A stretch of 64,000 nt of DNA, from assembly GCF_021513135.1 (NCBI RefSeq), contig NZ_CP090981.1, positions 1,922,001 to 1,986,000 on the forward strand. Reading direction: 5' to 3'. The notes under the pieces were generated by a model that was given only the letters and a program-made list of their open reading frames with translations, made no database searches and had not been told where the DNA came from. Made by a program: the position numbers and the translations under genes. The stretch is from Vibrio sp. SS-MA-C1-2. GTDB taxonomy: Bacteria > Pseudomonadota > Gammaproteobacteria > Enterobacterales > Vibrionaceae. Of the stretch, positions 18,674 through 27,548 are shown piece after piece. Every line of letters begins with the position of its first letter. The first letter of the stretch is position 1.

Positions 18674-19783
18674 TTACATTAATACGTTTTCAACAAACTC
18701 TTTTTTTGCTTCTTTTGCGTAGTCTGATGTGAAAAATTCAGAACTATAACCACGTTGTGCCTGATCAACCAGTGCATTCGAGTCATCTGAGTCTGGGTGC
18801 TGTGGAGCCGCTCCAAAGGTTGCATTTAACTCAGTTTGCACTTTTGCTGATGTGATCCAGTTAATAAATAGAGCTGCAGCCGCTTTATTTTTAGCATTTT
18901 TTGGGATCATGATGATGTTACCGCCACCAGGCATACCAAACTCAGGAATATAGAATTTGATACGTTTAGTGATAGCCCCTTTCTTTTGAAGACCGGCTAA
19001 GTGATCTTCCCACGCGGGTGCCATGCTGATTTCACCATCATTAATACGGGTTAAACTATCTGCATTTGATGATGTGATGATGATGTTGTCTTCATTTTGA
19101 TCAAACCAATCCCAAGCTTTAGACCAAGATTTAATTGCTGTTTTATCCATGGTATTGGTAAAAAATACGTTGTTCTTACCTGATGTGTAATAAATAGCAC
19201 GTTGAATGAAGGCGTTACCTGCACCACCTTTGTTTGGATCATTAACACCAAACTGTTCAGGGTGAGTTTGAACCCAAGTTGTTAGTTGGTCAAAAGTCTG
19301 TGGTAATGTTGCTTCATCAACACGCATTGGATCGTAAGCAAAACCTGTCTGATTACCCCAGAATGCGTAACCGTAACCTTTGGTATCAACACCAACAAGT
19401 TTTGTGCGTAATTTATCGCTTCCCGGAAGAATGTTAGTTAATGGGCCATAAACCACACCACTATTCACCATCATTGGTAACTTAACGGTATCAAGTGCCA
19501 TGACATCAATGTTGCCTTTTTCGCGTTTTCCTTCAGCTAACAGTTTATTACGGTTACCTGACTCATTTCCTTCTGGAACTCGAACTTTAATTCCATACTC
19601 TGCTTCAAATTGGCGGAAGAACTTACGGAATTCTGGCTGTAAATACCAGATATAAGCGCTCACCATTTTTTCTTCTTTCGCTTGAGTGACAATCTCATCC
19701 CAAGTCATTTTATTAAGATCGTAAGCAAAAGCTTGGCTAGATAGTGCAGTCAGAGTCGCTGCAAGTGCGATTTTTTTCATCAT
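18674..19783 (-). CDS. ABC importer periplasmic substrate-binding protein
   Basis: A 369-residue extracellular solute-binding protein (family 1, PotD/FbpA-like fold). The signal peptide MMKKIALAATLTALSSQAFA is cut before YDLNK. Typical segments include FRKFFRQFEAEYGIKVRV, NIDVMALDTVKLP and GFAYDPMRVDEATLPQTFDQL, and the C-terminal GGNIIMIPKNAKNKAAAALFINWITS. Relatives carry polyamines, iron(III), thiamine, phosphonates or sugar phosphates; the ligand is not readable. It is the last gene of a permease-permease-ATPase-type set, 78 bases after the second permease. The neighbouring enzymes suggest a phosphodiester or sugar-phosphate ligand, which is inference. Confidence 0.85.
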   Translation of the reverse strand: MMKKIALAATLTALSSQAFAYDLNKMTWDEIVTQAKEEKMVSAYIWYLQPEFRKFFRQFEAEYGIKVRVPEGNESGNRNKLLAEGKREKGNIDVMALDTVKLPMMVNSGVVYGPLTNILPGSDKLRTKLVGVDTKGYGYAFWGNQTGFAYDPMRVDEATLPQTFDQLTTWVQTHPEQFGVNDPNKGGAGNAFIQRAIYYTSGKNNVFFTNTMDKTAIKSWSKAWDWFDQNEDNIIITSSNADSLTRINDGEISMAPAWEDHLAGLQKKGAITKRIKFYIPEFGMPGGGNIIMIPKNAKNKAAAALFINWITSAKVQTELNATFGAAPQHPDSDDSNALVDQAQRGYSSEFFTSDYAKEAKKEFVENVLM

Positions 19784-19861
19784 TGTTATATTCTCTACTT
19801 TTGTGTTTGTCTGTTTATGCTTGGCTAGCCCATTAAATGGAACTAGCCGAGTAAGATATCA

Positions 19862-20734
19862 TTAAGCTTTACCGGTCGATTGTGCCAAGTAATTACCTTT
19901 AAGTAGGCGTTCAATCACTAGCATTAAAATGACATTTGGAATAACTAAAATTAATGAAACAACAGCCGCATTTGGTCGAATAAACGAATAACCAAGATAC
20001 GAATATAAAATAGTTGGTACGGTGACAATATCAGGTGAACCTAGTACAAATGAAATATTAAACTCTTCAATACTCACAACCAGACAGAAGATTAACGATG
20101 CCATTAAACCGGGTTTTAACATTGGCAAATAAGCATGTTTAAAGGTTGTCCAGTTGTTACCACCTAAATCTCGGCTAGCTTCAATCAGATCCTGTGGGAC
20201 ACTTTTAAAGCTTGCTGACAAAATACGGATAGCATATGGCAGAGCAAGAACCGTGTGACCAATGATAATGCCAATATAAGCATTAGAAAAGTTTAGGTTG
20301 ATTAACATGGCACTGAAAAATACGCCAATAATCATTCCAGGCATTACAAGTGGAAGTAAGATACTCGCTTCTGCAATTTTTTTACCTGGAAACTCAGTTC
20401 TCCCTAATGCATAAGCAGTAGGTAGAGCAAGCAATACGGTTAAGATTGCTACCGCGGGAGCTATCGTGTAGCTGTTCTGCAGAGCTTCAACTAAGCCTGA
20501 GTTCTGCCACATGTCAGCCCAACGCCCAAAAGAGAGGACTGAAGGGAACTTATCCGGGTAACTCCAAGGATGCTCTGGATCCACCAATGACCAAACTAAT
20601 GCCATCAGCATAGGAAGAACAATCCAGAAGAAGTTCACAACTAAGAAGAAGATAATCGCAATTTTATTGATCAATTTACCGTTGATTGTTTTAGCACCTG
20701 CTGCGCCGTTCTTTTTTGAAAATATACCGATCAT
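19862..20734 (-). CDS. ABC importer permease (PotC-like)
   Basis: A 290-residue inner-membrane permease with six helices and the cytoplasmic EAA loop (IEASRDLGGNNWTTFKHAYLPMLKPGL, ~186-212) that contacts the ATPase. It starts inside the end of the other permease gene (4-base ATGA-type overlap at 20731-20734), showing translational coupling. Second membrane subunit of the importer. Confidence 0.87.
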   Translation of the reverse strand: MIGIFSKKNGAAGAKTINGKLINKIAIIFFLVVNFFWIVLPMLMALVWSLVDPEHPWSYPDKFPSVLSFGRWADMWQNSGLVEALQNSYTIAPAVAILTVLLALPTAYALGRTEFPGKKIAEASILLPLVMPGMIIGVFFSAMLINLNFSNAYIGIIIGHTVLALPYAIRILSASFKSVPQDLIEASRDLGGNNWTTFKHAYLPMLKPGLMASLIFCLVVSIEEFNISFVLGSPDIVTVPTILYSYLGYSFIRPNAAVVSLILVIPNVILMLVIERLLKGNYLAQSTGKA

Positions 20735-21600
20735 GGTTTTAATTTTCCTTTTTTCTGTGCAAATGGCGTGGTGATTAAAGCAATCAATAATGAAGCAACA
20801 ATAGCAGTGATCATAATAACCACAGCAATTACAGCACCTTTATTCCATTCAAAAAATTCAGTCGAAGTAATATGCATTAACATCGCTAAAGAGTATGTAT
20901 TTTTTGGGCCGGCTATTGAGTAGAAGGAGTAGTCTCCTAATGCACCGATGAAGATTAAAATTAGCGATACTTGAAGTGCAGGAATCGATAATGGAAACAC
21001 AATACTTTTAAATCGACGCCATGCGTTTGCCCCTAAATCGCTCGCAGCATCAAGAACATCATTACGAATAGAGTTAACCGCACCCGATAATAGGATCATC
21101 GCAAAGGGTAACTGTTTCCATATTTGTAAGAAGATAACACCAAAACCAAAGTCATCATTTTGCATGCGAATGGGTTTGCTAGTTATTCCTAATCCCATCA
21201 ACAACTGATTAATAATTCCGTGATAAGAAATGACATTCACTAATAGAAATGCAGCAACCAAACCAGGAATGAACATTGGCGCACGAAGTATTGCTGTGAT
21301 TGCCGTTGAACCTGTAAAAGGTTTTCTTAACCAAAGTACAAGGGGGTAGGCGATAAGTGTTGCACCTATTGCCCCTAAAACTGACACTTTGATTGAGTAA
21401 AATAGCGATTTATGGAGTTTTGCATCAACAAATGCTTCTTTCCAATAATCTAATGTAAAGCCACTTTCACCCATCATGTTGTGATAGCCAAAACTTTGTG
21501 AGACAACCATATAAAAAGTTGAACCCATTAGCATCAGAATCATACCAATGCCGGGAATGAGTAATAAATAACTCTTCCAGTGTTTAAGCAAGGTTTTCAT
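20731..21600 (-). CDS. ABC importer permease (PotB-like)
   Basis: A 289-residue inner-membrane permease with an N-terminal helix (LLLIPGIGMILMLMGSTFYMVV), five more helices and an EAA loop (LDAASDLGANAWRRFKSIVFPLSIPAL, ~185-211). Its start codon overlaps the ATPase stop codon by one base at 21600. First membrane subunit of the importer; pairs with the permease immediately downstream. Confidence 0.87.
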   Translation of the reverse strand: MKTLLKHWKSYLLLIPGIGMILMLMGSTFYMVVSQSFGYHNMMGESGFTLDYWKEAFVDAKLHKSLFYSIKVSVLGAIGATLIAYPLVLWLRKPFTGSTAITAILRAPMFIPGLVAAFLLVNVISYHGIINQLLMGLGITSKPIRMQNDDFGFGVIFLQIWKQLPFAMILLSGAVNSIRNDVLDAASDLGANAWRRFKSIVFPLSIPALQVSLILIFIGALGDYSFYSIAGPKNTYSLAMLMHITSTEFFEWNKGAVIAVVIMITAIVASLLIALITTPFAQKKGKLKP

Positions 21601-22664
21601 TATTTCACCGCCTCTAAGAAACGGATGCTAGTTTTTGGTAGTGATAAAGTTAATAGATCGCCATTGAGTGCAGGTTTCTTTGGTAATTGAATGCGCATTT
21701 CAAGGTCATTGGTATTACCGCCTTCAACAATTAGGTCAGTAACATGTCCCATAAATGCCATGTTTTTAACGTTCACTGAAAAACTATTTTCTTGACCGAC
21801 TACTGCTGTTTCTACATCTTCTGGACGCCAGCTAATAAAAATCTCATCTGCTTGAGGCGTTTCTTCAGAGTAAACCGTAAAGCTACCCAATTCTGTTTCA
21901 ACAGTATAAATATTTTCAGCATCTGTTTTGGCAACAAAAGCCTTTAATATGTTTGCAGAACCAATAAAGTCAGCAACAAAACGGTTTTTAGGTTGATAAT
22001 AAATCTCATCCGGTGTGCCGATTTGCTCAATTGAACCTTTATTTAAAACCACAATTTTATCGGACATTGCTAATGCTTCTGCCTGATCATGGGTTACATA
22101 AATAGCGGTTAAGTTATATTTTTTCTGAAGCGCACGAATTTCGAAACGAACCGATTCACGCAGTTTCGCATCAAGGTTTGATAGTGGTTCATCAAATAAA
22201 ATAACGCCAGGTCTTGTTACCATTGCTCGAGCAAGTGCGACACGTTGTTGCTGTCCACCAGATAGTTCACTTGGCATCTTGTGAGAATGTTCACCAAGAT
22301 CAACTTGTTTAACCACTTCAGTTACACGTTCATATTGCTCATTGGTTGGCACTTTTTTCTGCTTTAAACCGAATGCAATGTTATGTTCAACACTTAAATG
22401 TGGAAATAGGGCATAAGACTGGAAGCACATTGAAGTATTACGTTTTTCAGGTGGCATGGTGTTGACGCACTCATTACCGATAATTATTTCACCTGAATCT
22501 GGTGTATGGAAGCCACCGATCATCTTTAATAGTGTGGTTTTGCCGCAGCCAGAAGGTCCTAGTAGGGTAACCATCTCACCTTCTTCTGCCACAAAGCTAA
22601 TATCTTTTGAAGCAACAAAATCGCCAAAGTTTTTACATATATTTTTTATTTCTAATCGCGACAT
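21600..22664 (-). CDS. ABC importer ATP-binding protein (PotA/FbpC-like)
   Basis: 354 residues with Walker [10 protein letters not shown] (~36-44), Q-loop (CFQSYALFP), signature LSGGQQQR (~135-142), Walker B VILFDEP (~155-161), H-loop (VTHDQAEA) and a C-terminal TOBE-type regulatory domain after ~240 ([12 protein letters not shown]). First gene of the importer operon, so the operon promoter should lie in the 294-base divergent region shared with the DUF1868 gene. Confidence 0.9.
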   Translation of the reverse strand: MSRLEIKNICKNFGDFVASKDISFVAEEGEMVTLLGPSGCGKTTLLKMIGGFHTPDSGEIIIGNECVNTMPPEKRNTSMCFQSYALFPHLSVEHNIAFGLKQKKVPTNEQYERVTEVVKQVDLGEHSHKMPSELSGGQQQRVALARAMVTRPGVILFDEPLSNLDAKLRESVRFEIRALQKKYNLTAIYVTHDQAEALAMSDKIVVLNKGSIEQIGTPDEIYYQPKNRFVADFIGSANILKAFVAKTDAENIYTVETELGSFTVYSEETPQADEIFISWRPEDVETAVVGQENSFSVNVKNMAFMGHVTDLIVEGGNTNDLEMRIQLPKKPALNGDLLTLSLPKTSIRFLEAVK

Positions 22665-22778
22665 TACTTCTGGTTCCTCATTAATAAAATGGTATGTATG
22701 ATTATTTCTTAACCATATAATAGTAAGTAAGGAGGCATTTTGCTACTCGATTACTCAAATTGATTTCTCTTCCTTAAC

Positions 22779-22791
22779 TTAACTTGGTTAA
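22779..22791. promoter_or_regulatory. Candidate operator, left dyad
   Basis: TTAAC-TTG-GTTAA perfect inverted repeat in the divergent region between the importer operon and the DUF1868 gene. It resembles the second dyad at 22894-22914 (shared AAGTTAA core on one strand). Confidence 0.35.
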
Positions 22792-22893
22792 TTTAACATG
22801 GGTGGGATTAAGGTCTACAATTACAGTTGAATAGTGTTGCATAGCTCACAAAATCTATTTATTTTTCATTTTTGTCATGTTTTTGTCATTTAT

Positions 22894-22914
22894 TAAGTTA
22901 ACTAAGTGAACTTA
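22894..22914. promoter_or_regulatory. Candidate operator, right dyad
   Basis: TAAGTT-N9-AACTTA perfect inverted repeat, 45 bases before the DUF1868 start codon. Together with the left dyad it is a plausible binding site for the ROK regulator of this locus. Confidence 0.4.
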
Positions 22915-22958
22915 TTTGGCTATCCTAGGTACAGAACCTTTACTGAGAATATAGAACC

Positions 22959-23648
22959 ATGACTATCAATTATGCCCCAGCTGTTGACTTTAAATTTCAC
23001 AAAGATGGAACGGTAAGAACGTTTAAAGGTAATACTTTTCTTTGCCACCTTGATCAAACAACAGAAACATATAAGACCGTTGTTTGGGCTCAAGAGCAGC
23101 TTAAAGCAATGAAATGTGCAGATAACTATGCTTTTTTACCGACATCTAGCTTTCATATGACGGTATTTGAAGGCCTATGTGATCAAGTCCGTGACGAAGC
23201 TGATTTATGGTCATCAAAATTAACTAATACGTTATCGATTGAAGAAACTACAGAGATCTTTAAAGAGTGGATCAGTGACATAAAGACGCCTCGTCACTTT
23301 GAATTAGTGTTTGATGCCGTGGTCAATACTGCAAATGGGGGGACTTTATTACGTATTAAACCCGCTAATAATGAAACGACTCAGGCAATTACTGCATGCA
23401 GAGAGAAAATAAGTGAAGCAACAGGAATCCGTCATGCTGTTCATGATGAGTATTTTTTCCATGTAACACTAAGTTACAAGATTGTTCATCTTGATGATGT
23501 TGAACAACAAGAGTTAGCCGATACTTGTCAGCGTATTACAGAACGATTGCAACAAGAGTTTGGTACAGTTCGTCATAATGAAGTTGAATACTGCTACTTT
23601 GACAATATGTTTAAGTTTGATATTGTGAAAAAGTTAGCGTTTAACTAA
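22959..23648 (+). CDS. DUF1868 protein, 2H phosphoesterase superfamily
   Basis: A 229-residue soluble protein with two HxT motifs, SSFHMTVFEG (H66-T68) and YFFHVTLSY (H169-T171). This is the hallmark of 2H phosphoesterases such as RNA ligase/cyclic phosphodiesterases. The overall pattern fits DUF1868, whose physiological substrate is not known to me. It is transcribed divergently from the ABC importer operon and separated from it by 294 bases with two inverted repeats. Together with the glycosidase-like gene this makes two phosphodiester-directed enzymes flanking one importer. The substrate is probably a small cyclic or glycosyl phosphodiester, which is inference. Confidence 0.75.
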   Translation: MTINYAPAVDFKFHKDGTVRTFKGNTFLCHLDQTTETYKTVVWAQEQLKAMKCADNYAFLPTSSFHMTVFEGLCDQVRDEADLWSSKLTNTLSIEETTEIFKEWISDIKTPRHFELVFDAVVNTANGGTLLRIKPANNETTQAITACREKISEATGIRHAVHDEYFFHVTLSYKIVHLDDVEQQELADTCQRITERLQQEFGTVRHNEVEYCYFDNMFKFDIVKKLAFN

Positions 23649-23660
23649 TTATAATTATTT

Positions 23661-23704
23661 AGCCTTTATCTTATTATAATAAAAAAAGAGATAAAGGCTT
23701 TTTA
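23661..23704 (+). terminator. Rho-independent terminator
   Basis: Perfect 11-bp stem AGCCTTTATCT (23661-23671) / AGATAAAGGCT (23689-23699) followed by TTTTT. It ends the DUF1868 gene, 12 bases after its stop. Confidence 0.88.
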
Positions 23705-23724
23705 TTAACCATATTTGATTGAAT

Positions 23725-24630
23725 TTACTCTAATTCGCCAAACTCGGCTAAATTAATAAAACTGCGAATATAATCAACCTCATTATCACTCTTTCTTATC
23801 CCGATAAATATCTGCTTATCAATCCCTTTTTTTCCTAAAGAAACCGACGTTATATTTAATTTCTGCTGATAATCTCGCGCCAACCAAGCTGGAAGTGCGG
23901 TAACTCCGCGATGACTTGCGACCATTTGTAACATGATATCGGTTGTTTCAATATGCTTATGGATATTTGGCCGACAGTTTGCAGGAATTAAAAAATGTTT
24001 AAAGATATCTAACCGTTCAATCTCGACAGGATAAGTAATTAATGTCTCGTTTCGTAGATGGTGGGGTTCAATAGACTTTAGAGAAGCCAAAGGGTGATCG
24101 TTTGCCATAACCAAGACTAACTCATAATTAAAAACAGGAGTAAATACAAAGCGATTATTTTTGTTAATACCAACATCTTCGGGATCTGGCGTCACAAGCG
24201 CATCAATATCATGGTTTTCTAATGCTTCCATTCCACTAAATTGAAATTGTTGTTTTACATCTAAATCGACATCTCGCCAATGTTGCAGGTAAGGCTCAAC
24301 AATCCCTAGAAACCATTGATAACAAGGGTGACATTCCATCCCGATTCGTAAATTTCCGCGTTGACCACTTGCTATCTGCTTAATTTGATATTCCGCATGC
24401 TCTATTTGTGGCAAAACACGGTTAGCTAAGTCCAATAGTATTAAACCTGAAGAGGTAAAGTGGAGTGCTCGACCTTCTTTAACCCACACTTTTACAGCTA
24501 ATTGATTTTCCAACTTTTTTATCGCATGACTTAAGGCAGATTGTGTGGTGTACATTTGGTTCGCCGCTTCTGTCAGCGTTTTGTATTGATCGACCATTTT
24601 TATGATTGTGAGATGATATTTATCAACCAT
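23725..24630 (-). CDS. MetR-like LysR-type regulator
   Basis: 301 residues from ATG 24630, chosen because AAGGAG lies 8 bases upstream; a GTG three codons earlier overlaps that site. The N-terminal LysR helix-turn-helix (TEAANQMYTTQSALSHAIKKLENQL) is followed by a co-inducer domain. That domain carries MetR hallmarks: LRIGMECHPCYQWF, DLDVKQQF, IDALVTPDP, ETLITYPVEIERLDIFKHFL and MVASHRGVTALPAW. MetR activates methionine genes with homocysteine as co-inducer. It diverges from a homocysteine S-methyltransferase gene, fitting that role. It is likely a paralogue devoted to this locus rather than the main metR. Confidence 0.85.
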   Translation of the reverse strand: MVDKYHLTIIKMVDQYKTLTEAANQMYTTQSALSHAIKKLENQLAVKVWVKEGRALHFTSSGLILLDLANRVLPQIEHAEYQIKQIASGQRGNLRIGMECHPCYQWFLGIVEPYLQHWRDVDLDVKQQFQFSGMEALENHDIDALVTPDPEDVGINKNNRFVFTPVFNYELVLVMANDHPLASLKSIEPHHLRNETLITYPVEIERLDIFKHFLIPANCRPNIHKHIETTDIMLQMVASHRGVTALPAWLARDYQQKLNITSVSLGKKGIDKQIFIGIRKSDNEVDYIRSFINLAEFGELE

Positions 24631-24658
24631 GCTGTGCACTCCTTATTACAATTAATCA

Positions 24659-24671
24659 TGAGCAGTTTTCA
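24659..24671. promoter_or_regulatory. Candidate MetR box
   Basis: TGAGCAGTTTTCA matches TGAA-N5-TTCA at 7 of 8 fixed positions. It lies 28 bases upstream of the regulator start in the 156-base divergent region, well placed for autoregulation and activation of the methyltransferase operon. Confidence 0.5.
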
Positions 24672-24786
24672 TCTTATCATGTATTTTTATCATTATTATT
24701 CATGAGTTGTTTATTGTAACTTAAATGTATAACAAATGTATCTAAATAAAGTGAACCATTCTGGTGACGTTGCAAGGAGAAATAAA

Positions 24787-25773
24787 ATGGACAATATCGT
24801 AATTTTAGATGGTGGCATGGGTCGTGAATTGAAACGTATCGGCGCGCCTTTCCAACAACCAGAATGGTCGGCATTGGCATTAATGGAAGATGACCAATAT
24901 GTCACAGATGCGCATAATAATTTTTTAAATGCTGGAGCGTCGGTGATTACTGTTAATACGTATGCTTTAGTCCCTTTTCATATCGGTGACGCCTGTTTTG
25001 AACAACAAGGGGAAGTGTTAATTCAACAAGCGACTCGATTAGCGAAACAAGCTGCCAGACCTTTTTCTGCCACTGTTGCTGGCTGTATCCCTCCTGTATT
25101 AGGCTCTTATCGTACAGACTTTTTTGAAGGAGAAAAAGCCACGCCGATTATTAATAAATTGATTGAGAATCAACAGCAAGATGTCGATCTTTGGTTACTT
25201 GAAACGATATCAAGTTTAGATGAGGCGAAATTAATCGTTGAGTTGATTGAACAAAATACCGCAGAAAGCAATAATAAAGTGAAACCGATTTGGCTCTCTT
25301 TATCGGTCAAAGATCAGGTGTCGGATAATCCAGAATTACGTTCAGGTGAGAAAGTTAGGGATATCATTGAAGATATTATTTCTCTACCGATTGCAGGTAT
25401 CCTATTTAATTGCAGCTGTGTCGATGTGATTGAAGGGGCGTTAAAAGAGGCTAAAAAAGGGTTAGATCTTGCGATTAATAATAACAATAAAGAGAAACAC
25501 TCGATCGTATTAGGCGCTTATGCCAATGGCTTTGCCCCGTTATCCGAAAATCATCTCGCGAACTCCGGTTGTGCTGCTATGCGAGATAACTTACTACCCG
25601 AGGTTTATGCCGATTATGCACAAACTTGGATTGATGCTGGCGCGACGTTGATTGGTGGTTGTTGTGGAATTCATCCAGAACATATTGCAGAGTTAGTCAA
25701 TAGATTTACACCTCACACTCAATCGGCATTAAATATTAATAATCAAGAAAAATCGGAGGCGGTATGTCTCTAG
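24787..25773 (+). CDS. Homocysteine S-methyltransferase family protein (MmuM/BHMT-like)
   Basis: 328 residues from ATG 24787, placed 6 bases after AAGGAGA. Zinc-thiolate methyltransferase barrel: LDGGMGRELKRIG at the start, NTYAL, LFNCSCVD (first zinc Cys) and IGGCCGIHPEHI (last two). It transfers a methyl group from a small donor (S-methylmethionine, betaine or a sulfonium compound) to homocysteine, making methionine. It is the first gene of a pair with a BCCT transporter (10-base overlap) and faces a MetR-like regulator. The transporter class suggests a betaine-type or sulfonium methyl donor; the sequence alone cannot decide which. Confidence 0.85.
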   Translation: MDNIVILDGGMGRELKRIGAPFQQPEWSALALMEDDQYVTDAHNNFLNAGASVITVNTYALVPFHIGDACFEQQGEVLIQQATRLAKQAARPFSATVAGCIPPVLGSYRTDFFEGEKATPIINKLIENQQQDVDLWLLETISSLDEAKLIVELIEQNTAESNNKVKPIWLSLSVKDQVSDNPELRSGEKVRDIIEDIISLPIAGILFNCSCVDVIEGALKEAKKGLDLAINNNNKEKHSIVLGAYANGFAPLSENHLANSGCAAMRDNLLPEVYADYAQTWIDAGATLIGGCCGIHPEHIAELVNRFTPHTQSALNINNQEKSEAVCL

Positions 25774-27371
25774 ATTTATCACAACAACTTGAACGTAATC
25801 TCATTGAGAAAGATCATCAAGTTGCTCAAAATCAACCGCGGTATAACTACTTGACTATTGGTTTAACGCTGGTGGTGGTGAGCTTAATTTCACTTTATGT
25901 GAGTTACTTTCCTGAACAAGGAATTGCGATTGCAGAAGCGATTTTTAACTTTGTCTCGGTTAAATTTGCAACCCCGATTTTATGGTGGGCGATAGGGTTG
26001 GTGGTGATTGCTGGATACTTTATTTTCAGTAAATACGGCCATATTCGAATGGGCAATGAGAAGCCTGAGTACTCAACTCTCTCTTATATCTCTATTATGG
26101 CGTTTGCTGGTTTTGGTTCTGGCAGTGTTTATTGGGCATTTTTAGAGTGGGGGTACTATATTTCAACACCACCTTTTAATGTTGAACCGCATTCTCAACA
26201 AGCTTATGAATGGGCAGTGACTTATACCTTGCACCATTGGGGAGTGATTGGTTGGGCAATTTATGCGGTTACCGCGATTCCAGTGATGTATTTTTTCTAT
26301 GTTAAAGGCGTCCGATCATTGAAATTGGCTGATATCGTTGAAGCCATTTCACCTAATCCAAAAGTGGGTAGAACCCTTGCTAAATTGACTCAATTCCTTT
26401 ATCCCATCATGTTAACTCTGGTGTTGATTACCGTGTTGGCATTAGGTGTTCCTGTTTTGTCCGGTGCTATTTCGGTGATGTTTAACTTAACGGATGGCAT
26501 AGGTTTACAATTACAAATTATTGCTGCGGTAGTGATGTTACTCATTTTAAGTACGATTCTGGGATTAAAAAATGGGATGAGTCGGCTAAGTGATTTAGGA
26601 ACCTATTCATTAGCAGCACTGCTTATTTATATTTTGCTGTTTGGTCCAACCCAATTTATTTTAGATAATACCAGTTCGAGTATTGGTTTATGGCTGCAAA
26701 ATGCGATATCAATGAGTACATTTACTGATAGCATTGGTAGCAATGGATTTCCGCAAAATTGGACGGTTTATTTCTGGGCCTATTGGGGTGTGTATATTCC
26801 ATTAATGTGCATTTTTATCACCAAAGTGTCTAAAGGGAGAACGCTGCGCAATATGTTGATCTGTACCTTAGGGGGCGGAACAGCGGGCGTAGTAGGATTA
26901 TTCTCTGTGACAGGGTCACTAATGATGAACGCGGAGCGAGAGCAGTTAGTCAATGTTATTGAGATGCTAAACAGTGGGCAAGGGGCTTTAGCGATTACTC
27001 AAGTCATTCAACAACTGCCACTTTCTAGTCTAGCCTTAACACTGTTTGCGATTGCGACTTTTTTATTGTTAATTACGACGCTAGATGGAAGTGCATTTAC
27101 TTTAGCTTGCAGTAGCCAAAATCAATTAGATCAAGATGGTAACCCTAACGTGTGGCTTAAAGTATTTTGGTGTGTGGTCATTGTCTTAGTGCCAGTCTCT
27201 TTTATGGTTGCTGGTGCTTCCGTTAAAGCGATTCAAAGTGCGGTGTTATTATTTATTTTACCGATTGTTGCGTTAACCTCCTATATGCTTTACTACACCA
27301 TCAAACAGATCAAAGCCGACTTTGGTGATTATTCAGAACAAGAGATTATCTCATTAGGAATTAAAAAATAA
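25764..27371 (+). CDS. BCCT family transporter, CaiT-like
   Basis: A 535-residue, 12-helix transporter of the betaine/carnitine/choline family. WGYYISTPPF (~residues 131-140) and GFPQNWTVYFWAYW (~329-342) resemble CaiT, the Na+-independent carnitine/butyrobetaine exchanger, more than the sodium-coupled BetP type. The start overlaps the methyltransferase gene by 10 bases and has GGAGG in front. Expected to bring in the methyl donor used by the upstream enzyme, possibly exchanging it for the demethylated product. Confidence 0.85.
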   Translation: MSLDLSQQLERNLIEKDHQVAQNQPRYNYLTIGLTLVVVSLISLYVSYFPEQGIAIAEAIFNFVSVKFATPILWWAIGLVVIAGYFIFSKYGHIRMGNEKPEYSTLSYISIMAFAGFGSGSVYWAFLEWGYYISTPPFNVEPHSQQAYEWAVTYTLHHWGVIGWAIYAVTAIPVMYFFYVKGVRSLKLADIVEAISPNPKVGRTLAKLTQFLYPIMLTLVLITVLALGVPVLSGAISVMFNLTDGIGLQLQIIAAVVMLLILSTILGLKNGMSRLSDLGTYSLAALLIYILLFGPTQFILDNTSSSIGLWLQNAISMSTFTDSIGSNGFPQNWTVYFWAYWGVYIPLMCIFITKVSKGRTLRNMLICTLGGGTAGVVGLFSVTGSLMMNAEREQLVNVIEMLNSGQGALAITQVIQQLPLSSLALTLFAIATFLLLITTLDGSAFTLACSSQNQLDQDGNPNVWLKVFWCVVIVLVPVSFMVAGASVKAIQSAVLLFILPIVALTSYMLYYTIKQIKADFGDYSEQEIISLGIKK

Positions 27372-27548
27372 TGCTTTTCTGTTGATAATTAATGAAGCTT
27401 TTATTCATTTTTTGAGTCGAGGCTTCTCTATTTCTCGCATTAAACACATTGCTTTATTTGATGTTAATTATTACTATCTACTTAATTAATAATGGATATT
27501 TAAACTTCGTCGAGTTTATTAAGTAATAATTATATGGATATAATATAA

